Shown: one piece after another, positions 60,575-64,000 of the stretch
Layout of the letters: each line of letters begins with the position of its first letter
How positions within the stretch are numbered: position 1 is the first letter of the stretch
Source of the DNA: Arcuatula senhousia
Taxonomy: Eukaryota; Mollusca; Bivalvia; Mytilida; Mytilidae
NCBI GenBank assembly: GCA_963971305.1
Contig: CAXARO010001824.1
Coordinates: 124,001 to 188,000 of the forward strand
Direction of reading: 5' to 3'
Length of the DNA stretch: 64,000 nucleotides
The notes under the pieces: model-generated
Databases searched by the model: none
What the model was told of the DNA's origin: nothing
The model's input: the letters and a program-made list of their open reading frames with translations, nothing else
Translations under genes and position numbers: made by a program

Positions 60575-60755
60575 ACCTGACAAAAATATGATCATTTGAC
60601 GAAACTATGACAAACGAACTGCAAATTGTGATCGTTTTAGAAATATTGAAATTAAAAAAGCGAACTGTCCAGGGGGAACAATTTTGTTCAAATGACAAAA
60701 CTACGACAAACGAACTGCAAATTGTGGTCATTGGCCTTAAGAAATATTGAATTAA
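60575..60755 (+). repeat. Direct duplication of about 60 bp
   Basis: GACAAACGAACTGCAAATTG followed by TGATCGTTTTAG and GAAATATTGAA near 60,608 recurs near 60,705 in similar form (same 20-mer, then TGGTCATTGG and GAAATATTGAA). Spacing is about 98 bp. Confidence 0.6.
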
Positions 60756-62389
60756 AATGTTGATTGACTGATTTAACTGGGAAAAATAATTATGATGGTC
60801 AATTATGAGGTTTATTAACAATTAATGGATAAGTGACCCATCAGATGATGATAGCTATAAGCAGATTATCTGCAATCACCACTTTATAACACCTGTTGTA
60901 AATGTTAATTAGCTGAGGGCCATAAACTTTTCAGAAACATAAAGACAGGTAGAAATATAGTTTTTTCCTTCAAAAATATTTTTATATGGTTTTGCTTTTA
61001 AACAATCTGTAGACTTATACCATTGACTCAGGGTCATGCCCTCACGTCAACCGTTTTATTCTAAACATCAAGGAACATCTCAGATTCTTGAGATTGTCTT
61101 GCTTTAAATGGTATAAAAAACAAAAGGATTGAATTTAAACAACTGTCCTATAATGTTCTTCTCATAATCTTCATGTTACGATATTTCCCTTGACTTGTAT
61201 GCGTGTTTTTAACAACACGGAAAATCAGAATTAAGCAGTATTTATATTTAGTGTTTTATAAATTTAGAAACACGTCAGAGGGAATTCCCCAGTTTTGATA
61301 ACATGTGAGCTAGAGCACTCTGAATTCCGATCGATAAATCTATTTCAGTCATATAAGAACTGAAGTGGAGTTTTCTTATATGTCACTGTTATGAAACAGA
61401 TATTTGATATTGTACTTCCATAAAGAAATGGTGGTCGTTTAATTAGCATTTAATATACATCCTTGCTACAAATCACAAGTCTAGGGTTTGTTTAGGTAAT
61501 TATGCGCATGAGTATAGTTTTCTTGGCTTGAAGGGGTATCAGATTGAATGGTTGCTCTGGATTCCCCACTCAATTGATTAATTTGAAACTCACGAGATCC
61601 TTTCTATGTCTGTCTGCTATTGAGGGTTATTGTTGTTGCATAATTTTAAATCATGTGCATCATTTAAATTAAAATAAATGTAGTCCACAATGTAAATTTG
61701 TAACTAGAACACCTCTTCAGCCAAAATGGAGTCTTCCATATTATCGCTTCCAGTTGTCCCCCTTCTGTGAGTAACTTTCGTCCAACGACAATACCTCGAG
61801 AAAAATTAACTCGTTCTAACAATAGGTGTCGTATTATATTAAAACTGATCACAATTTAAACAGAGGAATGTGTAGGGAAAGGAGTCATGCCAATTGACCC
61901 AAAGGAAATTAAATATTTAAAGAGTTAGGAATGGGGTTCCACCTAGAATTCACGTAGGAAAATAGGTGATAAGGTACAAAGTGAAATACCTTCTCTCACT
62001 CTCAGTGACTGCTGTGGAAAGTCAACTTGGAATTGATAGTACAAAAATTAAACACAATTAGTACATTGTTCATACACTTGTATCGAGGATTGGCTATTTT
62101 TAAAGTTAAATAACTATTCAGATTACGTATTACATTTCACGAGTTAGTTACACGTGCAGTTGAATTATTTTTGAAAATTATACTAATATATGTATCAATG
62201 AAAACAATGGCAATCGTATCCCTCAGAGCAATCTGCTCTTTGATTACACTTTTCAAATTAAAGTGACAAAATTGATTTGAGATACCTTTATCATGTTGAA
62301 AACAGTTTCGTAAATGATGTAAGTGACGAGCGCTAGCAAAATCACTGTGAATATTTACCATGTTGACTAAAGCTCCCTTACAATTTTTA
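60756..62389. other. Non-coding stretch, nothing recognised
   Basis: A/T-rich DNA with no supported gene, repeat or regulatory feature. The short frames here have no recognisable domains. Confidence 0.4.
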
Positions 62390-62940
62390 TACGACCGCAA
62401 AATTTGAAAAAAAATTTGGTCGTATTTTGGTATCACGTTGGCGTCGTTGTCTGCCAAAAAGGGCCCAAAAAAGCATTTTCTTGGTTTTCGCACTATAACT
62501 TTAGTTTAAGTAAATAGAAATCTATGAAATTTTGACACAAGGTTTATGACCACAAAAGGAAGGTTGGGATTGATTTGGGAGTTTTGGTTCCCACAGTTTA
62601 GGAATCAGGGGCCAAAAAAGGGCCTAAATAAGCGTTATTCTTGGTTTTCGCACAATAACTTTAGTATAAGTGAATAGAAATCAATGAAATTTTAACACAA
62701 GGTTTATGACCACAAAAGGAAGGTTGGGATTGATTTTGGGAGTTGAGGTCCCAACAGTTTTGGAATAAGGGGCCAAAAAAGGGCCCAAATAAGCATTCTT
62801 CTTAGTTTTCACACCATAACTTTAGTATAAATAAATAGAAATCTATCAAATTGAAACACAAGGTTTATGACCATGAAAGGAAGGTTGGGATTGATTTTGG
62901 GAGTTTTGGTCCCAACAGTTTAGGAATAAGTGGCCCAAAG
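62390..62940 (+). repeat. Mussel-type dispersed repeat with a triplicated block
   Basis: Begins ATACGACCGCAAAATTTG and a GGTCGTATTTTGG step, then a block of about 155 bp occurs three times (starting near 62,460, 62,615 and 62,775). Each block has GGTTTATGACCACAAAAGG (ACCATGAAAGG in the third) and GGGATTGATTT, with GGGCCAAAAAAGGGCC between. I recognise this sequence type as common in mussel genomic DNA. The assignment is from memory and needs a database check. Confidence 0.7.
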
Positions 62941-63430
62941 GGTCCAAAATTAAACTTTGATATACTGAATCTAACTGTGTATGTAGATTCTTATTTTTTG
63001 GTCCCGTTTTCATATTGGTCTACATTAAGGTCCAAAGGGTCCAAAATTAAACTTAGTTTGATTTTAACAAAAATTGAATTCTTAGGGTTCTTTGATATGC
63101 TGAATCTAAAAATGTACTTAGATTTGTTATTGGCCTAGTTTTCAAGTTGGTCCAAATCGGGGTCCAAAATTAAACTTTGTTTGATTTCATCAAAAATTGA
63201 ATAATTGGGGTTCTTTGATATGCCAAATCTAACTGTGTATGTAGATTCTTAATTTTTGGTCCCGTTTTCAAATTGGTCTACATTAAGGTCCAAAGGGTCC
63301 AGAATTAAACTAAGTTTGGTTTTAACAAAAATTGAATTCTTGGGCTTCTTTGATATGCTGAATCTAAACATGTACTTAGATTTTTGATTATGGGCCCAGT
63401 TTTCAAGTTGGTCCAAATCAGGATCCAAAA
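62941..63430 (+). repeat. Tandem block of about 120 bp, 3-4 imperfect copies
   Basis: Copies share GGTCCAAAATTAAACTT, ACAAAAATTGAATTCTT, GGTTCTTTGATATGCTGAA and a GTAGATTCTTA or CTTAGATTT step. They continue directly from the triplicated block and probably form one composite dispersed repeat with it. Confidence 0.65.
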
Positions 63431-63439
63431 TTATTATAT

Positions 63440-63680
63440 TAAGTATTGTGCAATAGCAAGAAATTTTCAGTTGCACAGTATTCAGCAATAGCAAGAAATC
63501 TTCAATTGCACAGTATTGTGCAATAGCAAGAAAATTTCGATTGCACAGTATTGTGCAATAGCAAGAAATCTTCAATTGCACAGTATTGTGCAATAGCAAG
63601 TATTTTCAATTGCACAGTATTGCGCAATAGCAAGAAATTTCTAATTGCACAATATTGTGCAATAGCAAGAAATTTTCAAT
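63440..63680 (+). repeat. Tandem palindrome array around TTGCACAGTATTGTGCAA
   Basis: Six to seven steps of about 33-36 bp, each with TTGCACA and TGTGCAA arms around GTAT (with variants) followed by TAGCAAGAAATTTTCA. Every step can fold into a short hairpin. Confidence 0.8.
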
Positions 63681-64000
63681 TGGAGTTATCTTTCTTTGTC
63701 CAGAATAGTAGTTGAATCATGTATATTCACTTTTACTACCAACTGATAAATTAGAAATTGGAATTGAAATCAGTTTTGGAATAAGGGAAAGGGGGATGTG
63801 AAAAAAAAATTGGGCGGGGTCAATTTTTCTCATTTCAGATTTCATAAATAAAAAGAAAATTTCTTCAAACATTTTTTTGAGAGGATAAATATTCAACAGC
63901 ATAGTGAATTGCTCAAAGGCAAAAAAAAAATTAAGTTCATTAGACCACATTCATTCTGTGTCAGAAACCTATGCTGTGTCAACTATTTATTTATATTTGG
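63681..64000. repeat. Probable dispersed mussel repeat, continues off the window
   Basis: GGGGTCAATTTTTCTCATTT and TTCAACAGCATAGTGAATTG look familiar from repetitive mussel sequence. No gene is supported here. Assignment is by recognition only. Confidence 0.4.

Noticed and set aside
1..64000. tRNA, rRNA or other standard RNA genes
   Set aside because: No cloverleaf with matching A and B boxes and no rRNA-like stretch was seen on either strand. Read by eye only; a tRNAscan-SE and Infernal run would decide.

Overview
The window is eukaryotic, repeat-dense and AT-rich. It shows no bacterial or phage gene organisation. I infer a bivalve mollusc, most likely a mussel (Mytilus-like). The basis is the repeat types at the right end (62.39-63.95 kb), the modular hairpin-ended repeats with tetranucleotide microsatellite cores, and remnants of non-LTR and Penelope-like retroelements. 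The species call rests on recognition, not on a database search. No intact host gene is visible. The only coding signals are two 5'-truncated non-LTR reverse transcriptase tails, one broken Penelope-like RT fragment and one possible 121-bp host exon.

Layout. (1) 1-31,433: a tandem macrosatellite of about 2.4 kb per unit, twelve units after a partial one, near-identical by eye. The window opens inside it. Each unit holds a 229-bp linker ending in a hairpin, a head starting TTCCGCC, two clusters of AGGTCA half-sites, a microsatellite zone of (CCAA)n and (CAAT)n with three core repeats, a tail with a CACGTG plus GCGCGC block, a (CAAA)n run, a C-run and a closing hairpin. Units 3 and 12 carry an extra 1.15-kb related module. 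(2) 31,434-38,039 and 53,455-59,803: diverged relatives of the same family, in short form (S, about 1.1 kb) and long form (L, up to 2.3 kb), placed head to tail. Nearly every module ends in one of three hairpin types followed by about ten A/T bases. (3) 38,040-53,454: a 15.4-kb insertion splitting one S module. It has near-terminal inverted repeats of about 58 bp and a probable 8-bp target duplication (TATCTACC). Inside are the retroelement fragments, a 1.35-kb foldback/MITE-like element, a degenerate hammerhead-ribozyme-like motif and, at its right end, a 2.75-kb satellite whose GTGTCC boxes resemble the inverted repeat. (4) 59,804-64,000: flanking sequence with more dispersed repeats, including a triplicated block and a tandem palindrome array.

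How the parts relate (inference): the main family looks like a non-autonomous Helitron/Helentron-like or 'pearl'-type lineage that repeatedly inserted beside its own ends. One composite was then amplified into a macrosatellite by unequal exchange. A separate large inverted-repeat element, probably non-autonomous, landed in it later and has its own subterminal satellite.
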